Position numbers and translations under genes: made by a program. This document shows positions 24,222 to 33,020 of a stretch of DNA of 64,000 bases, one piece after another. Below the pieces are notes generated by a model, which did no database searches, was not told where the DNA came from, and saw only the letters and a program-made list of their open reading frames with translations. How positions within the stretch are numbered: position 1 is the first letter of the stretch; the number at the start of each line of letters is the position of its first letter. The DNA comes from Pseudarthrobacter siccitolerans (lineage in GTDB: Bacteria > Actinomycetota > Actinomycetes > Actinomycetales > Micrococcaceae), in the NCBI RefSeq assembly GCF_030823375.1, contig NZ_JAUSXB010000001.1:1984001-2048000 (forward strand). Direction: 5' to 3'.

Positions 24222-25078
24222 ATCAGCAACCCGAAGCGGAAGCCCGACTCCGCGGGGCGCGGCCCGCTGGGCTGAACCGTGCGTCACTGAACCGTGCATC
24301 AATGAACCTGGTCCCGGCGGGGCTCGTTTCGGCGTCGGGCTTTCTGCTGTTTGTCCGTGAGGACCGCCTGTCCGGCTTCCTGCTGCTCGGCGCCGCCCTC
24401 GTGCTGGCCGGGATCATCAGCCGGCAGTTGTTAGTTGACCTGGCCCTGGTTGCCGTGGGGTTGGCTGCAATGAGCCTGGTCCCCATCACCACGGACATCA
24501 GCACCGGGCACATGGCCGTGATGGGGACGGCGATGGTCCTGGCCGTCGGTGTCCCGTATGCCGTTTCGCGCTTCGCCACCAGGGACCACGCCATCCGGTT
24601 TCCCGTCCGGACCGGCCAGCCTTGGACCCGCGCTGAGAAGTGGTACCTGCCCGCGGTCCTGGTGATCGGGTATGCGCTGATGCCCGTCTACATGATCCGG
24701 ACCGGCGTCTACAACAACTGGCCGGCCGTCAGTGACCCGGAGGGCATCGCCAGGCTTTTCCTCGGCACCAACGTGCTGGGCATCTGGGATGAGCTGTTCT
24801 TCATCTGCACCGCGTTCACGCTCCTGCGCCGGCATCTCCCGGACTGGCAGGCCAACCTGCTCCAGGCTGTGCTCTTCACGTCCTTCCTGTGGGAGCTTGG
24901 ATTCCACGCCTGGGCGCCGTTCTTCATCTTCCCGTTTGCGCTGCTGCAGGCCCGGCTGTTCACCATCACCCGGTCGCTGTCCTACATCGTCAGCGTGCAC
25001 CTGCTGTTCGACTTCGTACTGTTCCTGGTCCTCATCCACGCGCACAACCGCGCATGGATCGACATCTTCCTGTACTGA
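24218..25078 (+). CDS. Polytopic membrane protein, CPBP protease-like
   Basis: This protein of 286 residues has seven or eight hydrophobic helices. The region GIWDELFFICTAFTLLRRHL, then FTSFLWELGFHAWAP and SLSYIVSVHLLFDFV has the Glu/Arg and His spacing of CPBP-type intramembrane proteases, though the canonical EE..FR pair is imperfect (DE...LLRR). GTG 24218 overlaps the arsR stop (GTGA), so it is translationally coupled and probably arsenic-induced. A role in resistance is not established. The N-terminal 25 residues are hydrophilic and repetitive (LNRASLNRASMN). Confidence 0.7.
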   Translation: MNQQPEAEARLRGARPAGLNRASLNRASMNLVPAGLVSASGFLLFVREDRLSGFLLLGAALVLAGIISRQLLVDLALVAVGLAAMSLVPITTDISTGHMAVMGTAMVLAVGVPYAVSRFATRDHAIRFPVRTGQPWTRAEKWYLPAVLVIGYALMPVYMIRTGVYNNWPAVSDPEGIARLFLGTNVLGIWDELFFICTAFTLLRRHLPDWQANLLQAVLFTSFLWELGFHAWAPFFIFPFALLQARLFTITRSLSYIVSVHLLFDFVLFLVLIHAHNRAWIDIFLY

Positions 25079-25125
25079 CTCCTTTCACTCTGGACGTGCA
25101 CTGATGCGGCGCCCATAGTTGAAGC

Positions 25126-25401
25126 GTGCAGACACCTGACCCTGAACTTGAGGCCCTCCGGAAGCGCGCGGAGCACGGTGATTCCGATGCCGTCGATGAA
25201 CTGGTGGAACGCGCCGCCGAGCGCGGGGATCTGGCCGAACTCCGCCGGCTTGCGGACTCCGGCAGCAGGGACGCTCTCGACCAGTTGGTCGAATCGGCCG
25301 GCGAGCAGGGCGACCTCGATGAGCTCCGGCGGCTGGCGGCCGGCGGAAACCGGGACGCCGCCGAGGTGCTGGCCGAGATTGAAGACGACGACGGCTCCTA
25401 G
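25126..25401 (+). CDS. Small helical repeat protein (28-residue units)
   Basis: This 91-residue acidic protein is built of two full 28-residue repeats and a partial third. Each has the pattern LR[KR][RL]A..G..DA[VL]D.LVE.A.E.GDL.E, i.e. helix-turn-helix units like Sel1/TPR solenoids. Such modules bind other proteins; the partner is unknown. The start is GTG 25126 with GAAG nearby. It lies between the ars-linked membrane gene and an NTF2-like gene on the same strand. Confidence 0.65.
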   Translation: MQTPDPELEALRKRAEHGDSDAVDELVERAAERGDLAELRRLADSGSRDALDQLVESAGEQGDLDELRRLAAGGNRDAAEVLAEIEDDDGS

Positions 25402-25414
25402 CCCGGGGGGAATC

Positions 25415-25843
25415 ATGAGTGTAGTCATCGACAACTTGGCCGCCGCCTTGAATGCCCACGACTTGGAAGGGGCGGCAGCTCTTATTCACGAGGACTACCG
25501 CAGCGAGCAACCGGCCCACCCCGGCGCGGCCTTCGTCGGGCGCGCTCAAATGCACGCCAACTGGCAGGCAATGTTTGCCGGCATTCCCGATTTCCACGCC
25601 GCACTGATCCGCTCGGTTGATGACGGTGACACCACCTGGAGCGAGTGGTCCTGGTCCGGGACGCGCAGTGATGGCCAGGACTTCCAGGTGCGTGGCGTGA
25701 CACTCTTTGAGCTCAGGAACGGCAAGATCACCGCCGGCAGGCTCTATATGGAGGAGGTGGACCGTCTAGCCGTGCGTATCGAGCAGGCCGTGGAGAAGCT
25801 GTCGGGACAGCGGCCGGATACGGCGCCGAACCCACAGCAGTAA
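25415..25843 (+). CDS. SnoaL/NTF2-like domain protein
   Basis: This 142-residue protein has the NTF2-like cone pattern: a first helix pair (LAAALNAHDLEGAAALIHEDY), FVGRAQMHANWQAMFAGIPDFHA and strands TTWSEWSWSGTRSDG, VRGVTLFELRNGKITAGRLYMEEV. Members include polyketide cyclases and ester-hydrolysing or ligand-binding proteins, so the precise role is open. ATG 25415 has GGGGGGAA upstream and lies 13 bases after the preceding stop, suggesting cotranscription. Confidence 0.82.
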   Translation: MSVVIDNLAAALNAHDLEGAAALIHEDYRSEQPAHPGAAFVGRAQMHANWQAMFAGIPDFHAALIRSVDDGDTTWSEWSWSGTRSDGQDFQVRGVTLFELRNGKITAGRLYMEEVDRLAVRIEQAVEKLSGQRPDTAPNPQQ

Positions 25844-25973
25844 CAACCAAATTTCCGGCCGGTCAGCAGAGAACACCCCAGGACAAGCCACTGGCTAGAA
25901 ACGGATGGCGTCGATGACCTTGTGTTGATCCTCAATTCCTGCCAGGCCTCCACAAGGGCAGAAACAACCCCGG

Positions 25974-26257
25974 TCACGCGCTGGCTCCCGCCGGGACGTC
26001 CGCGGCCATGAGGACGCCGGATTCGAGCCGGTAGCCGGCCCGGGCAAGGGCTGCGACATTCACGTCGTGGGTGATGGTGACCAGGGTGGCGCCGATTCAG
26101 TGGCCACGGTATCCAGCAGTGCCATCACTGCCTGTCCGGTATCCACGTCAAGGGCGCCTGTAGGTTCATAGGCCAGGATCAGCCGCGGACGGCGGACCAG
26201 GGCACGTGCGACGGCAACTCTTTTCCCCAGAGCAATCTGGGGGAGCCCACCCAGCAT
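25974..26257 (-). pseudogene. ABC transporter ATPase fragment (MacB/LolD-like)
   Basis: Only the C-terminal third of an ATPase remains: [41 protein letters not shown] and, in a second frame, [29 protein letters not shown] split in two. A shift near 26095 joins them. Walker B reads LILAYEPTG instead of LILADEPTG, and the ABC signature LSGGQ is lost. The Walker A half is absent upstream. This is a decayed gene. Confidence 0.75.
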
Positions 26258-26323
26258 ATACGGCGAGTATTCCCGACCTTGTCACAGGTATTCGCGGAGT
26301 TGTCACACGGCGGGCATTAGCAC

Positions 26324-26341
26324 CACAAGTTGCCACTTGTG
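26324..26341. promoter_or_regulatory. Short palindrome upstream of the sugar operon
   Basis: Perfect 7-bp arms CACAAGT / ACTTGTG surround TGCC, 25 bases before the predicted -35 box. It could be an activator or repressor site. The otherwise featureless stretch 26258-26439 contains this and the promoter at 26366. Confidence 0.35.
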
Positions 26342-26365
26342 CGGACCCCACTCGCCGGGAGGGGG

Positions 26366-26399
26366 TTGACAGGTTCCCGCTTATGTCTAATGCTTAGAC
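26366..26399 (+). promoter_or_regulatory. Promoter with overlapping 15-bp palindromic operator
   Basis: TTGACA (26366-26371) is followed after 16 bases by TAATGC (26388-26393). A perfect palindrome GTCTAATGCTTAGAC (26385-26399) covers the -10 box. A repressor bound there would block RNA polymerase; the ROK protein encoded last in the operon is the best candidate. Confidence 0.55.
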
Positions 26400-26439
26400 G
26401 AAAGTTTGTGCAGTGGCGCACACTCGATTGGAGCAGTCA

Positions 26440-27783
26440 ATGAAAGACATGTACTTCCAGCCCAAGCACGCCGCAATCTCCCGCAGAAGCCTTCTTTTGG
26501 CCGGACTGGGAACGGCCATGTCGGCCCCCTTCCTGGCTTCGTGCGCTGGCTTTGACACAAGTGGCGCGTCCGCCGGGGAAGGAACTGTGGGCTTCTTGTC
26601 CACCCAGTTCACACCCGTGGAGGAGAAACAGCGATATGAGGCGGTGCTGAAGAAATTCGCTAAGGCACCCGTCGCTTACAACTCCGTGGATCCGGGTGTC
26701 TTCTCGTCCACCGTCAGCACCCAGGCTTCCGCCGGCAACGTCAAGACTTCCCTGCTCGGCGGGCTGCATGGCGAGCTTGCCCCGCTCGCGGAGTCCCTCG
26801 AGGATGTGGACAACCTGCTCCGCGATCTGTCCGGCCGTGGTTTCACCAAGGAGATGCTCGAGCTGACGAAAGTGGGCGGCTCTGCGTCCCGCTACGTCCC
26901 CTGGATGCAGGCCACGTACGTAGTGGCCGTGAACAAAAAGGCCCTCGAATGGCTGCCGTCGGGAGTGGACGTCAACGATTTGACCTACGAGGGTTACCTT
27001 GCGTGGGCGAAGGCGGCAAAACAGGGAGCCGGGCGTCCGGTCTTTGGCATGCCCGCCGGCCCCAAAGGTCTGCATCACCGTTTCTACCAGGGCTTCCTGT
27101 TGCCGAGCTTCACTGGTGGCCAGATCACCACATTCCGGAACGAGGACGCCGCCACAGCCTGGACCTACATGCAGGAACTGTGGTCCGCCCTGACACCTGC
27201 CTCCACCAACTACGACTACATGCAGGAGCCACTGGCACGCGGCGAAGTACTGGTGGCGTGGGACCACGTGGCACGGCTGGTCAACGCACCGGCCAACAAC
27301 CCGGATGAGTGGATGATGGTCCCCGCACCGCGGGGCCCCAAGGGCCGCGGTTACATGCTCATCATCGCCGGCCTCGCACTGCCGAAGAATGGCAAGGAAA
27401 GGGACCTGGCAGAGAAAGCCATCCGGGCTCTGTCCGAACCGTTGTCCCAGATTGAGACACTGCGAAGCAATGCCTTCTTCCCCGTTGTCCAGACGGAACT
27501 CCCTTCGGACCTGACAGGGGCCATTGCGCTGGAAGCCGCGGCAGTCCGCCGGCAGCAACGGTCAGCTGGTGCCCTTCTTGCCCTTCCCCCGGTGGGGCTG
27601 GGCCCGAAGGAAGGGGAAGTCTCCCAAATCTTCAAGAACTGCTTCCAGCAAATCTGCCTGGAAAACCGCCCGATCCGGCAAGTCCTTGACACCCAGGCGA
27701 CACAGCTCAACACCATCTTGCAGGGCCTGAACGTGCCGTGCTGGGAACCCGATCCGATCTCAACGAAGTGCGAGGTAGCGTAA
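26440..27783 (+). CDS. Carbohydrate ABC transporter substrate-binding lipoprotein
   Basis: This protein has 447 residues. A twin-arginine-like SRRSLLLAGLGTAMSAPFL signal is followed by lipobox LASC, so export as a lipoprotein, possibly by Tat, is likely. The mature part has the two-lobe binding-protein pattern (GEVLVAWDHVARLVNAP, MVPAPRGPKGRGYMLIIAGLALPK). It captures a sugar or sugar glycoside outside the cell and hands it to the permeases encoded next. ATG 26440 has GGAGC upstream; GTG 26413 is an alternative. It is the first gene of the operon up to the ROK gene. Confidence 0.88.
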   Translation: MKDMYFQPKHAAISRRSLLLAGLGTAMSAPFLASCAGFDTSGASAGEGTVGFLSTQFTPVEEKQRYEAVLKKFAKAPVAYNSVDPGVFSSTVSTQASAGNVKTSLLGGLHGELAPLAESLEDVDNLLRDLSGRGFTKEMLELTKVGGSASRYVPWMQATYVVAVNKKALEWLPSGVDVNDLTYEGYLAWAKAAKQGAGRPVFGMPAGPKGLHHRFYQGFLLPSFTGGQITTFRNEDAATAWTYMQELWSALTPASTNYDYMQEPLARGEVLVAWDHVARLVNAPANNPDEWMMVPAPRGPKGRGYMLIIAGLALPKNGKERDLAEKAIRALSEPLSQIETLRSNAFFPVVQTELPSDLTGAIALEAAAVRRQQRSAGALLALPPVGLGPKEGEVSQIFKNCFQQICLENRPIRQVLDTQATQLNTILQGLNVPCWEPDPISTKCEVA

Positions 27784-28676
27784 TGGCCGTAGAGGCACCA
27801 TCCACTCCGGCCGAAACGCTGACTCCACCCCGCCGGCGCAAGATACCTCCCGCGATCCTGCTGATCGCCCCTTCGGTGGTCTTTATGGCGCTTCTTCTTG
27901 GCTGGCCCGTCATCCAGGGAATCCTCCAGGCATTCCGCGATGAAAACGGCTTCACGCTGGACTTCGTCACGCGGATGGTCCAGGACCCCTACTTCTGGCC
28001 TGCCGTGCGGAATACCCTGCTGCTCATCGTGGTGATGATTCCGCTGCAGTTCGCGTTGGCGATCGGCATGGCGCTGATGCTGCGGACCAACCCCCGGCTG
28101 CACAAAGTCCACTTCTTCGTCTGGGCCATACCTCTGGCACTCAGCGACCTCGCGGCAGGGCTTGTCTGGCTGGCGATCTTCAACGACCGCGGCTACCTGA
28201 ACTCGGCCCTGTCATGGTTCGGCATTGAAGGGGGCTCCTGGCTGGCCTACGACAATCAGGCGAGCATGTTCACGTGCGTCCTGATCGCTGAACTCTGGCG
28301 GGCAACATCACTGGTGCTGATCATCGTGGTCGCAGGCCTCCAGGGCATACCCAAGGACTACGACGAAGCCGCCCAGGTCTTCGGCGCCACATTCTGGCAG
28401 CGGCTGCGGCACATAACCCTGCCGCTGTTGAAACCCAGCCTTCAGGTCGCCCTCATTCTCCGGACAATCCTGGCCTTCCAGACCTTTGCAGTGGCCCAGG
28501 CCCTCACCGGACAAAACTTCCCCCTCGTAGTGGGCGAGACCTACCGCTGGTACACCGGCCTGCAGAACCCCAACGTCGCCGCTGCGCTGGCCCTGGTCAT
28601 CCTCGTCGTCTCCATGCTCACCTCGATCTTCTACCTGCGGGCACTCCGCGACAAAAACCAGGGAGGGCTCCGATGA
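27783..28676 (+). CDS. Sugar ABC transporter permease (MalF type)
   Basis: This protein of 297 residues has six predicted membrane helices. The cytoplasmic EAA loop reads DYDEAAQVFGATFWQRLRHITLPLLKPSL, the contact for the ATPase. The ATG at 27783 overlaps the stop of the binding protein by one base, and the stop overlaps the next permease by ATGA. The substrate follows from the binding protein and enzymes of the operon, possibly glucosylglycerate or a related glycoside. Confidence 0.9.
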   Translation: MAVEAPSTPAETLTPPRRRKIPPAILLIAPSVVFMALLLGWPVIQGILQAFRDENGFTLDFVTRMVQDPYFWPAVRNTLLLIVVMIPLQFALAIGMALMLRTNPRLHKVHFFVWAIPLALSDLAAGLVWLAIFNDRGYLNSALSWFGIEGGSWLAYDNQASMFTCVLIAELWRATSLVLIIVVAGLQGIPKDYDEAAQVFGATFWQRLRHITLPLLKPSLQVALILRTILAFQTFAVAQALTGQNFPLVVGETYRWYTGLQNPNVAAALALVILVVSMLTSIFYLRALRDKNQGGLR

Positions 28677-29512
28677 GCACCGCAGTGGATACCACCCCCA
28701 TCGCACGGCAGAAGCGTAACCGTTTCCTCCTCCAAGCCGCTTGCATCGCCGTCTCGCTTTTTATGCTGGTCCCCATCTACCTGATCTCGCTGGCGGCATT
28801 GTCCACACGGGAGTCCCTCAATGCGTTTCCGCTGTCGCTGCTTCCCAACAATCTGTCCGTGGAGACGCTCAACGCATTCCTCGGATCCACCGGCATCTTC
28901 GGCGCCCTGGGCAACTCCCTGATTGTTGGGCTGGGAACACTGATCTTCGCCGCGGTCCTCGGAGTCCCCGCCGGATACGCACTGGCCCGCTACAGCTTCA
29001 AGGGCAAGGACCCCTACCAACTGTTCCTGCTCTTCACCCGCGCCCTTCCCATCGTGGTCCTGTCCGTCCCGCTGGCCAGGCTCTTCCTGACGGTGGACGT
29101 CTACGACACGACGTACGCCGTGATCCTGCTGCATACCGCCCTTGCCCTGCCAACCACCATCCTCATCTCGGCCAGCGTCTTCCTCAGTGTCCCTATCGAC
29201 GTGGAGGAGGCGGCCAGGCTTTTCGGATGCACACCGCTTGGGGCCTTCACCAGGGTGGTCCTGCCCATGGCACTGCCGGGCCTCGCGGCGGCGTCAATCT
29301 TCACCTTCGTAATGTCCTGGAACGAGGTCTTGGGCGCCTCCATCCTTACCTTGGACCACCGCACGTTGCCTGCCCAGGTGCTTAGCTCATTGTCCGACTC
29401 GCCACTCGCGTACCGGTTTGCCGGCGGCTTTGCCCTGGTTATCCCGTCCATCATCTTCATTGCGCTGATGCGCCGCTACCTCACCAACATGTGGGGCTCA
29501 ACCATCCGCTAG
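28673..29512 (+). CDS. Sugar ABC transporter permease (MalG type)
   Basis: This protein of 279 residues has six helices. The EAA loop is DVEEAARLFGCTPLGAFTRVVLPMALPG. It pairs with the 27783 product as the heterodimeric membrane pore. ATG 28673 overlaps the stop of the preceding gene by four bases (ATGA), so expression is coupled. Confidence 0.9.
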   Translation: MSTAVDTTPIARQKRNRFLLQAACIAVSLFMLVPIYLISLAALSTRESLNAFPLSLLPNNLSVETLNAFLGSTGIFGALGNSLIVGLGTLIFAAVLGVPAGYALARYSFKGKDPYQLFLLFTRALPIVVLSVPLARLFLTVDVYDTTYAVILLHTALALPTTILISASVFLSVPIDVEEAARLFGCTPLGAFTRVVLPMALPGLAAASIFTFVMSWNEVLGASILTLDHRTLPAQVLSSLSDSPLAYRFAGGFALVIPSIIFIALMRRYLTNMWGSTIR

Positions 29513-29552
29513 GTCCGCCCGACCTGCCACCGCACTTCAGAAGGAGCCGATC

Positions 29553-30635
29553 ATGGCTGATATCCAGATCTCAAACCTCGTAAAGACCTATCCGGGCGGA
29601 TCCGAACGGGCCACCGACGATGTATCCCTGCAGATCCAGGATGGCGAATTCACCGTCCTCCTGGGCCCCTCCGGCTGCGGCAAGACCACCCTGCTGCGCA
29701 TGATCGCGGGCCTTGAACTACCTGACTCGGGCTCCATCTCTATCGGTGGCCGGGATGTCACCTACCTGCCGCCCAACAAGCGCAACCTCTCCATGGTGTT
29801 TCAGTCCTACGCTGTATTCCCCCACCGGAAGGTCCGTTACAACATCGGTTTCGGGCTGCGCATGGCAAAAGTCCCGGCAGAAGAAATCGAGCGGAAAGTC
29901 CAGTGGGCGGCGGACCTGCTGCAGCTTGGCCCGTACCTGGACCGGCTTCCCGCCAACCTGTCCGGCGGTCAGCGCCAGCGCGTCGCCGTCGCCAGGGCCA
30001 TTGTGATGGATGCCGACGTCCTGCTCATGGATGAGCCGCTCTCCAACCTGGATGCCCTGTTGCGCCTGACCTTCCGCTCGGAACTTAAAAAGATCGTCCA
30101 GGATCTGGGCACCACCACCGTCTATGTCACCCACGACCAAAGCGAGGCCTTGTCCCTCGGCGACCAGGTGGCCGTGATGCGCAAGGGCCGGATCGCACAG
30201 CTCGGTGACCCGCTGGACGTTTACGATGCGCCGGCGGACCGCTTCGTGGGCGGCTTCATCGGATCCCCGCCCATGAACTTCATGGACGCCGCGGTCAGCC
30301 ACGACGGCGGCACCCTGGTCCTGGGCGAACAACAGCTCATGGCCCCGTCCATCCTGAGGTCCTTCGCCGGAAGGAACGTCCTGCTCGGCGTCCGGGCCGA
30401 AAACGTGACGGTCAGCAACGAACGTTCCTCCGGCGACGTCGCCGCCACCGTCCTGGTGGTTGAACCCATGGGCTCGACCATCCTCCTGACCGTGGAAGTG
30501 GACGGCCACATCCTCAAAGTCCAGGCGCCGCCGACTTTCCGGACGGCACCCCACAAGACAATCTGGCTGGGCTTCGCCCCCAACACCATGCGCGTTTACG
30601 ACCGCGAAACCTCGATGGCACTGGAGGCCAATTGA
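29553..30635 (+). CDS. Sugar ABC transporter ATP-binding protein (MsmX/UgpC type)
   Basis: This ATPase has 360 residues. Walker A is GPSGCGKTT, the signature LSGGQRQRVAVARA, Walker B VLLMDEPLSNLD and the switch His is in TTTVYVTHDQSEA. The C-terminal 120 residues form the MOI/TOBE-like regulatory domain typical of carbohydrate importers. Unlike in many actinobacteria, where a shared ATPase serves several importers, this operon encodes its own. AGAAGGAG precedes the ATG. A TTG start of the next gene overlaps its end. Confidence 0.92.
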   Translation: MADIQISNLVKTYPGGSERATDDVSLQIQDGEFTVLLGPSGCGKTTLLRMIAGLELPDSGSISIGGRDVTYLPPNKRNLSMVFQSYAVFPHRKVRYNIGFGLRMAKVPAEEIERKVQWAADLLQLGPYLDRLPANLSGGQRQRVAVARAIVMDADVLLMDEPLSNLDALLRLTFRSELKKIVQDLGTTTVYVTHDQSEALSLGDQVAVMRKGRIAQLGDPLDVYDAPADRFVGGFIGSPPMNFMDAAVSHDGGTLVLGEQQLMAPSILRSFAGRNVLLGVRAENVTVSNERSSGDVAATVLVVEPMGSTILLTVEVDGHILKVQAPPTFRTAPHKTIWLGFAPNTMRVYDRETSMALEAN

Positions 30636-32008
30636 ACCCCGTCACTTCCGTTTCCAAGGAACAGCTCCGCGCCGCCGCCATCGAGGTCCTTCGCCTCAAT
30701 GACCTCGGCACCATGACCAGTGCCGCACCAAACCTCTACCCGCACATGTGGAGTTGGGATGCCGCGTTCGTAGCCATTGGCCTGGCCCGGACCAGCGTGC
30801 CGCGCGCCGTCACCGAGCTCCGGACCCTGCTCAACGCCCAATGGTCCACCGGAATGATCCCCCACATCGTGTTCAGCGATAACGACACCGGCTATTTTCC
30901 CGGCTTCGACCGCTGGGGAACGGCGAATGCGGCAGCCCTGCCCGCAGGTGTGAAAAGCAGCGGAATCTGCCAGCCGCCGGTGCACGCGATCGCTCTTCGC
31001 CACATCGTTGACCGCGGCCGGGAAAATGGCGGCGCGGACCAGGCAGCAGCCGAAGAATTTCTTGCCGAATCCTTTGACGGCTGGCTCGCGTGGCACCGTT
31101 GGCTCGCCACCGTGCGGGATCCCGACGGTGTGGGGCTCATTGAGATCCATCACGGCTGGGAATCCGGCTTCGACAATTCCCCCCGCTGGGACGGCCCCTA
31201 CGCGCGCGTGGTGCCCGGCGCCGTCGCGCCCTTCACGCGGCGCGACACCCTCCACGTGGCGGACATCAGCGAACGCCCGGACGATGCCGAATACACAAAG
31301 TACCTGTGGCTGGTTCAGCAGATGGCGGACGTCGCCTTCGACGACGACGCCGTCCGGCAAGTGGTCGATTTCCGGGTACGCGACGTGTTTTTCTCGGCCA
31401 TCATGGCCGCTTCCAGCGCGGTGCTGGCCGACCTTGGTGATGAGATCGGAAGGGACAAGGAAGCCGGGGAACTGCGGCTGATGGCGGCCCGGTTTCAGGC
31501 CGGGGTGGCATCAACAGTGGATCCTGCCACGGGCCTGGCGAGGGACTACGACGTGCTGGCGGGACAATCGATCGGCACGGAAACAGTGTCCGGGTTCGCG
31601 CCGCTGGTATCCGGTGGAGACCCTGCCCTTCTGGCCGCCCAGCGCGAGCTGCTGCAGGGACCGCGGTGGATGGGCTTCCCGGACCTCCGGTTCCCGCTAC
31701 CGCCCTCGACCTCTCCTGCAAGCGACGCCTTCAGGCCCCGGACCTACTGGAGGGGGCCCGTATGGCCTTTCCTCAACCTCCTGCTTGGCTGGGCCGCCGC
31801 CAGGGACGGCGAACCCGGGCTCTATGGCCGGCTCAGGTCCGCTTCGCTTCAACAGTTGGCCGACCTGCAGTTCGGGGAGTACTACGAACCTTTCACTGGC
31901 GAACCTTTGGGCAGCCTCGCCCAGGCCTGGACTGCGGCTGCTGCGCTGGAGTGGATGGGAGCCGAGCCTGTCCCAGGACAATCCGAAACCCAAAAGGGCA
32001 ACCAATGA
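30632..32008 (+). CDS. Glucosylglycerate/mannosylglycerate hydrolase-like glycosidase (GH63-type fold)
   Basis: This 458-residue protein has an (alpha/alpha)6-barrel pattern. It contains NLYPHMWSWDAAFVAIGLAR, QWSTGMIPHIVF, a GICQPPVHAIALRHI segment and HHGWESGFDNSPRWD, then RTYWRGPVWPFLNLLLGW. These motifs are those I associate with bacterial MGH1-like (mannosylglycerate/glucosylglycerate hydrolase) enzymes. It has no signal peptide, so it acts on imported substrate in the cytosol. The TTG at 30632 (GGAGG upstream) overlaps the ATPase gene; no better start exists. Substrate assignment is moderate. Confidence 0.75.
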   Translation: MNPVTSVSKEQLRAAAIEVLRLNDLGTMTSAAPNLYPHMWSWDAAFVAIGLARTSVPRAVTELRTLLNAQWSTGMIPHIVFSDNDTGYFPGFDRWGTANAAALPAGVKSSGICQPPVHAIALRHIVDRGRENGGADQAAAEEFLAESFDGWLAWHRWLATVRDPDGVGLIEIHHGWESGFDNSPRWDGPYARVVPGAVAPFTRRDTLHVADISERPDDAEYTKYLWLVQQMADVAFDDDAVRQVVDFRVRDVFFSAIMAASSAVLADLGDEIGRDKEAGELRLMAARFQAGVASTVDPATGLARDYDVLAGQSIGTETVSGFAPLVSGGDPALLAAQRELLQGPRWMGFPDLRFPLPPSTSPASDAFRPRTYWRGPVWPFLNLLLGWAAARDGEPGLYGRLRSASLQQLADLQFGEYYEPFTGEPLGSLAQAWTAAAALEWMGAEPVPGQSETQKGNQ

Positions 32009-32994
32009 CCGCAGTTCCGATGCCGGCCGCGAGGGCCGACAGATCCCGCTCCAGGCCGGCGCCGCAGGAAAAGATCATCGTTGGCCTGGACATCGGCGGC
32101 TCGAAAACCCGTGGCGTCAGGATCGACGGCGGCCGGGTCACCCGGGAAGAGGTTGCGGGGAGCGCCAACGTCCAGAACGTTGACAAGTCCGTCGCCGGCC
32201 GGAACCTTGAAGCGCTCATGGCCGCCCTTGGCGGCGCAGAGGCTGACGAGGTGTACATCGGAGCAGGCGGGATCGACACTGACGAGGACGCCGGCAGCCT
32301 CCGGAAGCTCGTTTCCCCATGTGCTCCGCGCGCCACGGTGGAAATTGTCCACGACACCAGGCTCATCCTGGCAGCAGCAGGCCAGGACGTGGGGATAGCG
32401 CTGATCGCCGGCACAGGCTCCGCCGCGTGGGGCATCAACCCTGCAGGCGAAGAGGCCAGGAGCGGGGGCTGGGGTTACCTCCTCGGCGACGAAGGCAGCG
32501 GCTACTGGTTCGGCCGCGAGGCTGTACGCCACAGCCTCCGGCAGCTCAATCTGGGACTTGCGCCCGACGGGCTCACCGAATTGCTGCTGTCCGACTGCGG
32601 GCTGGACCGTCCCGAACACCTGATCAGCCAATTCCACACCAACCACGACCGACGCTACTGGGCCCAGCGGTCCAGAGTGGTTTTCGAGGCGGCAGCCCGC
32701 GGCCATGTGCTCAGTCAAGCCATCATCCGTGAAGGTGGATGGCATTTGGCGGAACAGGTCCTGCAGGTTGCCCGGCGCCTCGCCCTGGCTGGCCCGGTGA
32801 TTGTTGGCGGCGGGCTCGGCCTCCACCAGCCTGCGCTTGTGGAAGCATTGAACGCCCATCTGGCCGGAGAAGGGCTGCCTGCCGCCCGGACCCTCGCCGT
32901 CGAGCCGGTTTTCGGTGCCCTTCACCTGGCCGGAGCCCTCCTCAACACCACTGCCGGGCCGGCCGCGGGAAGTCCGGAGCCCGCGAGGAAGTAG
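32005..32994 (+). CDS. BadF/BcrA-type N-acetylglucosamine kinase-like sugar kinase
   Basis: This 329-residue protein has the ASKHA-fold phosphate-1 motif VGLDIGGSKTRGVRIDGG, the phosphate-2 motif GIALIAGTGSAAWG and adenosine motif GPVIVGGGLGLHQPAL. The family phosphorylates GlcNAc or other hexoses. Here it would phosphorylate the sugar freed by the 30632 hydrolase. The ATG at 32005 overlaps the preceding stop (ATGA). The frame is open far upstream in the other gene, but that is antiparallel shadow. Confidence 0.82.
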   Translation: MTAVPMPAARADRSRSRPAPQEKIIVGLDIGGSKTRGVRIDGGRVTREEVAGSANVQNVDKSVAGRNLEALMAALGGAEADEVYIGAGGIDTDEDAGSLRKLVSPCAPRATVEIVHDTRLILAAAGQDVGIALIAGTGSAAWGINPAGEEARSGGWGYLLGDEGSGYWFGREAVRHSLRQLNLGLAPDGLTELLLSDCGLDRPEHLISQFHTNHDRRYWAQRSRVVFEAAARGHVLSQAIIREGGWHLAEQVLQVARRLALAGPVIVGGGLGLHQPALVEALNAHLAGEGLPAARTLAVEPVFGALHLAGALLNTTAGPAAGSPEPARK

Positions 32995-33020
32995 GCTTGT
33001 AAACCGGGAAAGGGGGCGGT

